NCBI GenBank assembly: GCA_021295915.1
Contig: JAGWBK010000001.1
Span: forward strand, 203,644 to 267,643
Reading direction: 5' to 3'
DNA length: 64,000 nucleotides
DNA from: Dehalococcoidia bacterium
Lineage (GTDB): Bacteria > Chloroflexota > Dehalococcoidia > Lucifugimonadales > UBA1123
Part shown: positions 54,716-63,115 of the stretch, one piece after another
Position numbering within the stretch: position 1 is the first letter of the stretch
Layout: each line of letters opens with the position of its first letter
Notes under the pieces: model-generated
The model's database searches: none
Told to the model about the DNA's origin: nothing
The model's input: the letters and a program-made list of their open reading frames with translations, nothing else
Position numbers and translations under genes: made by a program

Positions 54716-55723
54716 CTATGTTTCCGAGAAATAACTTGCAATTTCATCTCTGGCGAATCTGGGGAACTCAGCTTGTTTTCCTGTTTTGAATAGCTTCACG
54801 TCCTGGTGTTTGTCAGTAGCACTACCGATAACTGCCGCAGGGATTCCCTCATCGTTAAGAGCTTCAACAATTGCTGTTGAATCTCCGGGGGCGACTGCAG
54901 CCAGGAGTGCCCCGGACGCGATCAGTCCCAGTGGGTCAAGGTTAAGTGCCTCGCAGATTGCGATACATTCGGGGAGCAACGGGATTGCTTCGAAATCGAC
55001 TTCAATGCCTAGTCCGGAAGCGGCCGCCAGCTCGTACAGGCCACCCGACAGGCCACCCTCTGTGGGGTCATGCATGGCGTGGACCTCTCCAGCAGCAAGC
55101 GTTACCTGGGCATCGCGAACGACACTGATTCCTGGATCGGTAAGCCCATCGGCCGCTGCCTCAACGCTCTCCCGACTTACACCGGCCTCAAGGAGAGCGT
55201 CTGTCGCTTCTCTTGCAAGTATCGACGCACCCTCAATCGCAATCCCCTTGGTGAGTAGCAGAGCGTCGCCAGATCGGACGCCGAAACTGAAGACCGCCCG
55301 GTCCTTGCTGACTTCGCCCAGCATTGCCCCGACCGCAATCGGTCTGTCGAGTCGGTAGGTAATCTCCGTGTGCCCACCAACCAGCGCTATGCCAAGGTCT
55401 GAACATGCCTGATTGAGCTGCTGAAAGATCTCCGTGACTCTTGGCTCATTAGTGCCCTCAGGCAACAGCAGAGTGGCGAGCAGCCACTTCGGTGTGGCTC
55501 CCATTACAGCTATGTCATTGGCGTTCACATTTACCATGTACCATCCGATTAGGTCGGTAGCGAAGGTTATCGGATCCGTCTTGGCCACCAGGTACCGATC
55601 ACCGAAGTCGATGAGCGCAGCATCTTCACCCGCCCGGGGTCCAAGGACTACACGGGGGTCGGTAATCTCTACTCGGGCCAGGAGTCGGCCAAGTACGTCT
55701 ATGGGTAGTTTACCTGCCTGCAC
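54716..55723 (-). CDS. HypE/PurM-like ATP-binding protein
   Basis: This 335-residue AIR-synthase-fold protein starts at GTG with AGGAAGAG upstream. The N-terminal GPRAGEDAALIDFGDRYLVAKTDP supplies the nucleotide-binding Asp residues, GWYMVNVNANDIAVMGATPKW is typical of HypE, and VGGHTEITYR and MHDPTEGGLSGGL follow. The C-terminal PRIC Cys that HypE uses to carry cyanide is absent; the protein ends SYFSET. No hydrogenase genes are nearby. It is therefore a HypE paralogue with another, unknown phosphotransfer role. Confidence 0.75.
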   Translation of the reverse strand: MQAGKLPIDVLGRLLARVEITDPRVVLGPRAGEDAALIDFGDRYLVAKTDPITFATDLIGWYMVNVNANDIAVMGATPKWLLATLLLPEGTNEPRVTEIFQQLNQACSDLGIALVGGHTEITYRLDRPIAVGAMLGEVSKDRAVFSFGVRSGDALLLTKGIAIEGASILAREATDALLEAGVSRESVEAAADGLTDPGISVVRDAQVTLAAGEVHAMHDPTEGGLSGGLYELAAASGLGIEVDFEAIPLLPECIAICEALNLDPLGLIASGALLAAVAPGDSTAIVEALNDEGIPAAVIGSATDKHQDVKLFKTGKQAEFPRFARDEIASYFSET

Positions 55724-55741
55724 CTCTTCCTACCTTTCAAG

Positions 55742-55769
55742 TTGGAAATCTGAATCGCTGTGCTATTAT
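55742..55769 (+). promoter_or_regulatory. Predicted promoter of HAD hydrolase, near-leaderless
   Basis: TTGGAA (55742-55747), a 16-nt spacer and TATTAT (55764-55769). The ATG lies only 9 nt beyond the -10, so the 5' leader would be about three bases. The same AT-rich block reads TATAAT on the minus strand and could also serve the divergent HypE-like gene. Confidence 0.5.
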
Positions 55770-55778
55770 ACGACGGCC

Positions 55779-56483
55779 ATGATTCAGGCCATCTTCTTCG
55801 ACCTCTACGGTACCCTTGCAGGCTTTCAGCCTGATCGATTTCAGATACAGTCGCAGGCGTGCGCGCAGTTCGGGATTGAAGTCACTCCCGACGGAATTCT
55901 CAGGGGGTACGCGCTCGCTGACGCATTCATGTCTGATCAGAACGCCGTTCAACCCGTGCGCACGTTGAGTCCCGGTGAGAGGAATGAGTTCTTCGCAGAA
56001 TACGAGCGCCGCGTGCTGAGGGGGTGCGGCGTCGACGTGTCGGTCCGGCAGGCAGCAGAGGTCTGGACGGCGGTCAGAGAGATCCCTTACGAAATGGCGA
56101 GATTCGATGACGTTCTACCGGCCATGGACTTACTGAAGCAGCAGGGATTTACGCTCGGCCTCATCTCCAACATGAATGCGCCTGGAAACCAGCTAGCAGA
56201 AGACATGGGACTGACCCCCTACCTCGATCTTGTTGTTACATCCGGCGAAGTGGGAATGGAAAAACCCCATCCGCAAATCTTCCATGAGGCGTTGCGGAGA
56301 GCGAGCGTCTCGGCTGGCGATGCGGCCCATATTGGTGACCAGCTTTCCTCAGACATCGACGGCGCCAGAAACGTTGGAATCCACCCGGTCCTCCTCGACC
56401 GCGACCGCAATCACACAGGTTTCAGCGAGTGTCCGAGAATCGAGACGCTAATGGAGCTTCCCATGCTAATGGGTGGGCTGTAG
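55779..56483 (+). CDS. HAD-superfamily hydrolase
   Basis: The protein has 234 residues. Motif I is FFDLYGTLAG, with the nucleophilic Asp but Tyr instead of the second Asp, as in REG-2 and 2-haloacid dehalogenase-type members. Motif II is LISNMN, motif III EKPHPQIF, and motif IV IGDQLSSDIDGARNVG. A cap domain lies between about 20 and 100. The frame is open further upstream, but that part is antisense to the HypE-like gene. It is likely a phosphatase; dehalogenase activity cannot be excluded. Confidence 0.85.
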   Translation: MIQAIFFDLYGTLAGFQPDRFQIQSQACAQFGIEVTPDGILRGYALADAFMSDQNAVQPVRTLSPGERNEFFAEYERRVLRGCGVDVSVRQAAEVWTAVREIPYEMARFDDVLPAMDLLKQQGFTLGLISNMNAPGNQLAEDMGLTPYLDLVVTSGEVGMEKPHPQIFHEALRRASVSAGDAAHIGDQLSSDIDGARNVGIHPVLLDRDRNHTGFSECPRIETLMELPMLMGGL

Positions 56484-56490
56484 GCGATAC

Positions 56491-59400
56491 TCAGTTGGCC
56501 GCCGGACTCAGGATCTGGCGCATCATCTCCTGGTTGAACTCTGCAAGTTCCTTGACGAGTTCCATCAGCGACTCCTCCCAGCTCTCACTGAGCATGCCGA
56601 GATCAAGACGAATCTGGGTGTTGCCAATCTCAGCAGCGCTGGACAGCCGACGACGAAGCGCATTTCGTGCGCCTCCTACCTCGTGCTTCATCCTGAGCAC
56701 GATCCGTTCGCTCTCCCTGGTAATGGACTCTATCCCGGCCTTCTTGCCGGCAATTCGCAGCTTCGCAGAATAGAGTAGCGCCTGTGCCTGCCACGGCAGT
56801 GGCCCGAACCTGTCCCTCAGCTCGTCTTCTATGGCGTCGATGGCAGCCGGATCGTCGAGCGCAATGATCCGCTGGTAGAGCCCCATCCTGGTTCGGAGGT
56901 CGGTCACGTAATCCGAGGGAAGGCTTGCAGGGATGCCAATGTCCAGACCAACTCCGGGATCAGGCTGTAGAGCCTCTGAGACGGTGTCATCGGCGCCCTC
57001 CCTGACTGCGTCGGCCATCTCTTCCGGACCCATTCCCGATAGCTCGCCCGCCTCGCGCCTGGCACGAAGGTCTTCAACTGCCTGCGAGAGCATCCGGGTG
57101 TAGAGCTCGAACCCGACGGCGTGGATGTGCCCGCTCTGCTCTGCGCCGAGAATGTTCCCTGCCCCTCGAATCTCAAGGTCCTTCATCGCGATCCTGAATC
57201 CGGCCCCGAGTTCAGTTGCTGCAAGCATCGCCTTGAGGCGACGTTCAGCGGTCTCGTTGAGTGCCTGAGAACGCGGAATCAGCAGGTAGGCGTATGCGCG
57301 ACGACTACTCCGCCCCACCCTTCCCCTGATCTGGTAAAGCTGTGCAAGTCCGAACGCGTCAGCCCTGTTGACTATCAGCGTGTTCACATTGGGTATATCC
57401 AGGCCCGACTCGATTATCGTCGTGCACACGAGAACGTCCGACTCGCCATCGGCAAACGATCCCATTGCCTTCTCAAGTTCACCCTCAGCCATCTGCCCAT
57501 GCGCAATACCGACCCGAGCCTCAGGAACAATTCTCCGAATGTAGTCAGCGATGTAGGCGATGTTGTAGACGCGATTGTGAAGGAAGTACACCTGTCCCTG
57601 GCGGTCCAACTCACGCAGGATTGCCTCACGAATCAGTTCGTCGCTGAACTCCGACACGTACGTCTTGATCGGCAGCCGCTCTTCAGGCGGCGTCTCGATT
57701 GTGCTCATGTCACGTACGCCGGCCAGGGACATGTGCAGCGTCCGTGGAATCGGAGTTGCCGTGAGCGTTAGGACGTCGACCTCCTGCCGCATCTGCTTGA
57801 GCCTCTCCTTGTGACCGACGCCAAAACGCTGTTCCTCGTCGACGATTACCAGGCCAAGGTCTTTGAACCTGACATCCTTCTGAATCAGGCGGTGAGTTCC
57901 GATGCAGATATCGATGTTGCCCGAAGCAAGCCGCTCAACAATGTCGCGCTGCTCTCCCTTGGTGCGGAACCGGCTCAGTACGTCAACGGTGACAGGGTAC
58001 GGGCTAAGCCGCTGTGCGAACGTTACGTAGTGCTGCTGGGCCAGCACGGTCGTGGGAACGAGCACACCCACCTGCTTGCCTTCCATTACCGCCTTGAACG
58101 CTGCTCTCAGGGCGATTTCGGTCTTTCCGTAACCAACGTCACCGCACACCAGACGGTCCATCGGACGCGACTTCTCCATGTCCGACTTGACCTCTGCCAG
58201 TGTCGCGAGCTGGTCAGGCGTCTCCTCAAACGGGAACGACTCCTCAAGCTCCTGCTGCCACGTGGAGTCCGGGCTGAAACTCAGCCCATTGACCATCTCC
58301 CTGGCAGCGTAGAGAGCAATGAGTTCGGCGGCCATCTGACGTGTCGATCTCTCTGCCCTCGACTTTGCCCTCTTCCACTCCTGGGTACCGAGCCTCGTGA
58401 GATGAGGAGGCGAATCGCTTGGAGCAACATAGGGAGCGACACGATCGAGATGCTCCAGCGGCACGTAGAGCCTGTCCCGATTGGCGTACTCGAGCATCAT
58501 GTACTCTGGCCCGTCTTCGGCGCTGCTCGATGGCCTTCCCACACCGGTAAACCTGCCAACTCCGTGCTCGACGTGCACGACATAGTCGCCGGGGGAGATT
58601 TCCGACAGGAACGCGTCCCAGTTCGCCCTGTTGCGCCTCACAGTGCGGCGCTGCTTGGTGACGCCGAATATCTCCGTGTCTCCAAGAACAACGAGCCTTC
58701 CATCTGGAACGGTGAGAACGAAGCCGTCTCCAAAATTCGGGCCTGAGGACTGGACGAGGGTCAGATTTCCAGGGCTGGGAGGCGACTCCAGCGAAGCAGT
58801 GAGCTCACTCCGAACAGAGTACTGGGACAGTATCTCCTCAAGGCGCCTGGAGTGACTTGTGATCGCAAGAGTTCGAGCGCCGTCTGAAATCAGGTTGTCC
58901 GCATCCTCGACGAAACTCTCGATCCTGCCAATGAACGTCGGGGGTGATCCAAACGGCAGAGTGTGAATGTCGTCATGTACGAGATCCCCGGCGCCCCAGT
59001 ACTGGATTTCGAGTTGAGTGGCCTGCTGCGACAGGTCTGGCCGAATTTCGTTCCACTCCATGTGGAACGAAGGGAAGTTCATCGGCAGTTCGCCGCGCCG
59101 CTCTTTTGAATCGCGTAGTTCGTGGATTCGTTCCTCGTTGTCCCAGGCCGCCGACGCGAGATCTTCGGGCCTGATCTGAATTACCAGGGCGTCTTCGGGA
59201 ATGTAGTCGGCGAGCGATCCATGGTTGAAAAAGCCGGCGTACATGTTGAGGTCGTCAACTTCGTGCCCGTCGAGCAGCTGCGAGAACTCCTCGCGTATTC
59301 GCTCCTGGTGCACCGGCGTGCAATTGGATACCTCTATCCTGGACATCTGCCTGTCGAGGTCTTCCCTTTCGACCATTGCTGGCAGCGTCTCGTGTGCCGG

Positions 59401-60147
59401 GATGATTCTCAGCGAGTCGACCATGTCGGTTGAGCGTTGGCTGGACGGATCGAAGCGTCGGATGCTCTCTATCTCATCCCCCCACAGCTCGATACGCACT
59501 GGGTAGTCGGCGCCTACGGGGAAGATGTCAATGATCCCGCCGCGCCTGCTGACGAATCCAGGACCATAGACAGCCGATTCGAAGCGGTAACCCATCCGAC
59601 GCCAACCTTCCAGGACATCGTCCAGGTCGACAAGGTCGCCCACGCTGAGACTGTGTGAACTACCCTCAAATGCCCGACGGTCGAGCGTGCGCTGGGCCAC
59701 AGAAGTTGCAGAAGCCACCACCACGGCATGAGGCTCGGAACTGGCGAGGAGAGCGTCCAGGGCGCATAGCCGCTGTTGCACGGTGTCAATATCTGTGTAC
59801 AGACGCTCGAATGGCAAAGTCTCCGTCTCCGGAAACTGGTGTACCCTCTGCGGCTCCCGGACCCACGCACTCAGACGCTCGTGAAGCCGCCGAGCCTCTT
59901 CAGGTCTGGGCACGACGATGACTGTTGGCAGATCCAGGTCTTCGAGAAGTGCGCTGACCAGGAACGGAACAGAGTCCGAGAGAACCTGTGCCCTTGACCG
60001 TGAGGCTGAGCTTCCCAGTGACTCCAGAAGGCTCCTGTACTGCGGAGCGGATCTCAAAATCGGTGTCAGGCGATGCAGGTTCAGGTTCGTCGAATCTTCG
60101 GAATCGATCCTGACCTCGCCTTCGTGCCGCTCAGCAGTTGTCGTCAC
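56491..60147 (-). CDS. mfd: Transcription-repair coupling factor
   Basis: This 1218-residue translocase displaces stalled RNA polymerase and recruits UvrA. A UvrB-like N-terminus is followed by the CarD-like polymerase-interaction domain (GDYVVHVEHGVGRFTG, about 515-530). The RecG-like motor has CGDVGYGKTEIALRAAFKA (Walker A, about 665), DEEQRFGVGHKE (about 768) and LTATPIPRTLHMS. QIRGRVGRSSRRAYAYLL and a C-terminal TRCF domain complete it. The GTG at 60147 (or the TTG just before) follows GGGAGG. Earlier starts add unrelated residues. Confidence 0.95.
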   Translation of the reverse strand: MTTTAERHEGEVRIDSEDSTNLNLHRLTPILRSAPQYRSLLESLGSSASRSRAQVLSDSVPFLVSALLEDLDLPTVIVVPRPEEARRLHERLSAWVREPQRVHQFPETETLPFERLYTDIDTVQQRLCALDALLASSEPHAVVVASATSVAQRTLDRRAFEGSSHSLSVGDLVDLDDVLEGWRRMGYRFESAVYGPGFVSRRGGIIDIFPVGADYPVRIELWGDEIESIRRFDPSSQRSTDMVDSLRIIPAHETLPAMVEREDLDRQMSRIEVSNCTPVHQERIREEFSQLLDGHEVDDLNMYAGFFNHGSLADYIPEDALVIQIRPEDLASAAWDNEERIHELRDSKERRGELPMNFPSFHMEWNEIRPDLSQQATQLEIQYWGAGDLVHDDIHTLPFGSPPTFIGRIESFVEDADNLISDGARTLAITSHSRRLEEILSQYSVRSELTASLESPPSPGNLTLVQSSGPNFGDGFVLTVPDGRLVVLGDTEIFGVTKQRRTVRRNRANWDAFLSEISPGDYVVHVEHGVGRFTGVGRPSSSAEDGPEYMMLEYANRDRLYVPLEHLDRVAPYVAPSDSPPHLTRLGTQEWKRAKSRAERSTRQMAAELIALYAAREMVNGLSFSPDSTWQQELEESFPFEETPDQLATLAEVKSDMEKSRPMDRLVCGDVGYGKTEIALRAAFKAVMEGKQVGVLVPTTVLAQQHYVTFAQRLSPYPVTVDVLSRFRTKGEQRDIVERLASGNIDICIGTHRLIQKDVRFKDLGLVIVDEEQRFGVGHKERLKQMRQEVDVLTLTATPIPRTLHMSLAGVRDMSTIETPPEERLPIKTYVSEFSDELIREAILRELDRQGQVYFLHNRVYNIAYIADYIRRIVPEARVGIAHGQMAEGELEKAMGSFADGESDVLVCTTIIESGLDIPNVNTLIVNRADAFGLAQLYQIRGRVGRSSRRAYAYLLIPRSQALNETAERRLKAMLAATELGAGFRIAMKDLEIRGAGNILGAEQSGHIHAVGFELYTRMLSQAVEDLRARREAGELSGMGPEEMADAVREGADDTVSEALQPDPGVGLDIGIPASLPSDYVTDLRTRMGLYQRIIALDDPAAIDAIEDELRDRFGPLPWQAQALLYSAKLRIAGKKAGIESITRESERIVLRMKHEVGGARNALRRRLSSAAEIGNTQIRLDLGMLSESWEESLMELVKELAEFNQEMMRQILSPAAN

Positions 60148-60282
60148 CAAACTCAACCTCCCGGCTAACCGGACTTCCAGGGAACACCAGTGAAACGCAA
60201 ACAAGGCGGGTACGCTCGCCGGACGCCAGTGCAGCGCCACTGCGTACTCGCCATAAATCTGGCGGTGTGGACCCTAGCCCTG

Positions 60283-60648
60283 TCAGTCTATTCCTATCTC
60301 GTGAAGAGCCTCGTCGTCGATTCCGAAATGGTGGGCTACCTCGTGGATGATGGTGGCTCTGACTTCGGTTACGACCTCCTCGTCCGTGCTGCAGATGCTC
60401 TCGATCGCGCGCTGGAACAGCGTAATCTTGTCTGGGAGGACCAGGTTGTAGTCGTAGCGGTCCGGAAGCGGTATGCCTTCGTAGAGGCCAAGAAGCATCT
60501 CCCGCTCATCCAGTCCTGACCCGATCAGCTGCTCCCTTGACGCCCAGTACTCCACGACCACATCGACATTCTCCATGCGTTCGAGGAATACCGGTGGGAG
60601 TTCGTTTATCGCTCGTCTAACGAGCTGTTCAAACCTTCGCGTCTCCAT
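60283..60648 (-). CDS. Small zincin metallopeptidase-fold protein
   Basis: The protein has 121 residues. The C-terminal TIIHEVAHHFGIDDEALHEIG contains HExxH (about residue 101) plus a downstream Glu, matching the small metallopeptidase family formerly DUF1025/zincin-like. The N-terminal half (FEQLVRRAINELPPVF) is also typical. Family members are widespread, short and of unknown substrate. It is encoded upstream of mfd on the same strand with a 135-nt gap. Confidence 0.85.
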   Translation of the reverse strand: METRRFEQLVRRAINELPPVFLERMENVDVVVEYWASREQLIGSGLDEREMLLGLYEGIPLPDRYDYNLVLPDKITLFQRAIESICSTDEEVVTEVRATIIHEVAHHFGIDDEALHEIGID

Positions 60649-60779
60649 AGCTTTATGAGTGTAACAAAACAGGAAGGTGGTTCTTCAATACTGGAGTGAC
60701 GCCTGCAACCAATTTAATCCTTCTCCGTGTGCTTTGCTAGAATCCGAGACTCCAACCGACAGCGAAAGTGCCCCATGTA

Positions 60780-61838
60780 ATGACCAGAAACCTACTCTTT
60801 GCAATCGGCGCAGCATTCGTGCTCCTTTCTTGCTCGCAGGCTGCCGACCTGATACCTGCTCCAACTCGTACAGTCGCACCAACTCCCGCACTCCCGGCAG
60901 CCACCGCGGTTCCGGCTACTGCCGTTCCCGTAGAACCTGCCGCATCGGCAATCATCCTACGGATTGAGGTCGCGGAATGGAGTGACGACATACCCAGGTA
61001 CGACCGCGGTCAGTGGCGGCACTGGACGGACGAGGACCGCGATTGCCAGGACGCCAGGCAGGAGACTCTGATAGCTGAGTCCACAATCGAAGTCACCTAC
61101 ACTGACGAACGCCGGTGCCGGGTGCAGTCCGGGCATTGGGTCGGGCCCTACACCGGCACCGAAGTGACCGACCCAGGCGACCTTGACGTCGACCACATGG
61201 TGCCACTCGCAAACGCGCACAGTGCTGGCGGCTGGGGCTGGTCTGAGGAGAAGAAGGAAGACTACGCGAACTACCTTGCCTATCCGGGGCACCTTATCGC
61301 GACTACCGCTCGGGCCAATCGAGCTAAGGGAGCAAAGGGTCCGGAGGAGTGGCGTCCGCCCAACGAGGAATACTGGTGCCAATACGCGCTGGACTGGATC
61401 GAGATCAAACGTACGTGGGAACTAACCGCCACGGAAGAGGAGTTCAATGCGCTCCGAGAGATGGCTGGCACCTGTGAGACCAACGTCTTCATCCAACAGG
61501 AAGGCACTGATAGCCAGCCTGAGCCGGCAGCCACGATAGAAGCGCCAACGCCAGTGCCAGCAGAGGCAGTACCCACGCCCGCTGAGAACCCTGCTGTCGC
61601 ACCACTGACCTTCACACCAGTCGTTGCCACACCCACGTACACTCCCGAGCCGACCGCGACCCGGCAGCCCATCCCCACTGCACGACCTGGCTTCGAAGAC
61701 CGGAACTGCTCGGATTTCGATAGCTGGTCCGAGGCCCAGGACTTCTACCTGGCCGCCGGAGGCCCCAACGAAGACCCGCACAGACTGGACAGGAATTCCG
61801 ACGGGGTAGCCTGTGAGTCGCTACCCGGCGCTCCTTGA
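60780..61838 (+). CDS. Secreted HNH-type nuclease lipoprotein with excalibur domain
   Basis: The protein has 352 residues from ATG 60780; a GTG 12 nt upstream is possible. The signal peptide has a lipobox (FVLLSC). A Pro/Thr/Ala linker leads to an HNH/DUF1524-type domain: DLDVDHMVPLANAH near residue 137, then RANRAKGAKGPEEW and YWCQYALDWIEIK. A second Pro/Thr/Ala-rich linker (about 235-300) precedes the C-terminal excalibur calcium-binding motif with DRNCSDF and DRNSDGVACE. It probably degrades environmental DNA at the surface for nutrients or uptake. Confidence 0.85.
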   Translation: MTRNLLFAIGAAFVLLSCSQAADLIPAPTRTVAPTPALPAATAVPATAVPVEPAASAIILRIEVAEWSDDIPRYDRGQWRHWTDEDRDCQDARQETLIAESTIEVTYTDERRCRVQSGHWVGPYTGTEVTDPGDLDVDHMVPLANAHSAGGWGWSEEKKEDYANYLAYPGHLIATTARANRAKGAKGPEEWRPPNEEYWCQYALDWIEIKRTWELTATEEEFNALREMAGTCETNVFIQQEGTDSQPEPAATIEAPTPVPAEAVPTPAENPAVAPLTFTPVVATPTYTPEPTATRQPIPTARPGFEDRNCSDFDSWSEAQDFYLAAGGPNEDPHRLDRNSDGVACESLPGAP

Positions 61839-61893
61839 CTTAGTATTGTTTCTGACCAACAACCTTGAAGAACAAAGTGAAAGGACTAGCGCG

Positions 61894-63081
61894 GTGAAAG
61901 TCTCTGCCATCAAACCCTATTCGGTACAGGGCGAAGGGGGACGCGGCTACTACATAGTAAAAGTTGAAACTGACCAAGGTATCTACGGACTTGGCGAGGT
62001 GGGAATCAGGAACTGGGGAGGCGCCATAACTCAGGCCATCGAGCACCTATCCCAGGTCGTGATCGGCCAAGACCCCTGGAGCACTGAGAGGCTGTGGCAG
62101 CAGATGTTCAGGGGCGGCTTCTTCCCGGCAGACAAGGTCTACTGCTGCGCCATCAGCGCAATCGACATTGCACTCTGGGACATCAAGGGCAAGTCTGTAG
62201 GGATGCCAGTATACAAGCTACTCGGCGGACCCGTGCGAGACAAGGTCGTCTGCTATCCGCATACTCAGGGCCGAACGAACGAAGAACTTGTGGAGAACTC
62301 CGTGCAGGCAGTTAAGGACGGCTGGAAGTTCGTACGGTGGGGGCAGCCCGAAACAGGGGGCACTTTCGAGTATCGCGACGACAGCGACCCTCTCGGCAAT
62401 CCCAGCATCCTTGAGCCCACAGAATCCATTCGCCTCGCCGTGGAACAGATGGCGATGGTTAGAGAGGCAGTCGGTCCGGACATCCAGTTGTGCTTCGACG
62501 CACACACTCGTCTGGACACAGCCCACATGGTCACGATGTGCCGCGCCCTCGAGCCGTACAATCCGTTCTTCATAGAAGACGCGCTCAGGTCCGAGAATCC
62601 CGCGAGCTACAGGACTCTGGCACGGCACGTATCGCTACCGATCGCCGCGGGCGAGCAGTGGGCTTCCAAATGGTCCTTCAGAGAGGTCATCGAGGAGGAA
62701 CTGATCAGCTATGCTCGGATCGACCTCTGCATTGTCGGTGGGCTGACAGAAGCGTTGAAGATCACGCACTGGGCCGAGACGCACTACATCGACATAGTCC
62801 CGCACAATCCACTTGGCCCTGTGAGTGCGGCAGCGTGTGTGAACCTGTGCATGGCCTCTACCAACGTTGGTGTACAGGAGATGCCACAGCGTCCGGGCAG
62901 CTTCGCCACTGACTTGTTCCCCGTCCAGATCGAGTGGGCGGACGGGTACGCCTGGACTCCCTCCGACAGGCCTGGCCTCGGCGTCGACTTCGACGAAGAC
63001 TACGCGAAGGCCCATCCTGCGCCGCTGAATGGATGGCCCCCACAGCTAAGAAGGAACGACGGAGCCTTCACCAACTGGTAG
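61894..63081 (+). CDS. Enolase-superfamily dehydratase (D-galactonate dehydratase-like)
   Basis: The protein has 395 residues from GTG, with AAGGA 8 nt upstream; a longer frame overlaps the nuclease gene. It belongs to the mandelate racemase/muconate lactonizing superfamily. Metal ligands are suggested by the Asp in LCFDAHTRLD, the Glu in FIEDALRSENP and the Glu in AAGEQW. The candidate acid/base Asp lies in ARIDLC and the His in VPHNPLGP, the last typical of galactonate-type acid-sugar dehydratases. The probable role is dehydration of a sugar acid; the actual sugar is unknown. Confidence 0.8.
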   Translation: MKVSAIKPYSVQGEGGRGYYIVKVETDQGIYGLGEVGIRNWGGAITQAIEHLSQVVIGQDPWSTERLWQQMFRGGFFPADKVYCCAISAIDIALWDIKGKSVGMPVYKLLGGPVRDKVVCYPHTQGRTNEELVENSVQAVKDGWKFVRWGQPETGGTFEYRDDSDPLGNPSILEPTESIRLAVEQMAMVREAVGPDIQLCFDAHTRLDTAHMVTMCRALEPYNPFFIEDALRSENPASYRTLARHVSLPIAAGEQWASKWSFREVIEEELISYARIDLCIVGGLTEALKITHWAETHYIDIVPHNPLGPVSAAACVNLCMASTNVGVQEMPQRPGSFATDLFPVQIEWADGYAWTPSDRPGLGVDFDEDYAKAHPAPLNGWPPQLRRNDGAFTNW

Positions 63082-63115
63082 AGATCCGCCGCTCCTTGTC
63101 TAATGTCTTCTGAGT

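Noticed and set aside
54716-55723. Hydrogenase maturation protein HypE
   Set aside because: It lacks the C-terminal Cys and any hydrogenase context.
55434-55778. Upstream extension of the HAD hydrolase frame
   Set aside because: It is antisense to the HypE-like gene. Family alignment and the promoter both point to the ATG at 55779.
57811-58746. Open frame of 311 codons opposite mfd
   Set aside because: It lies wholly antisense to the CarD-like and motor domains of mfd and shows no motif of its own.
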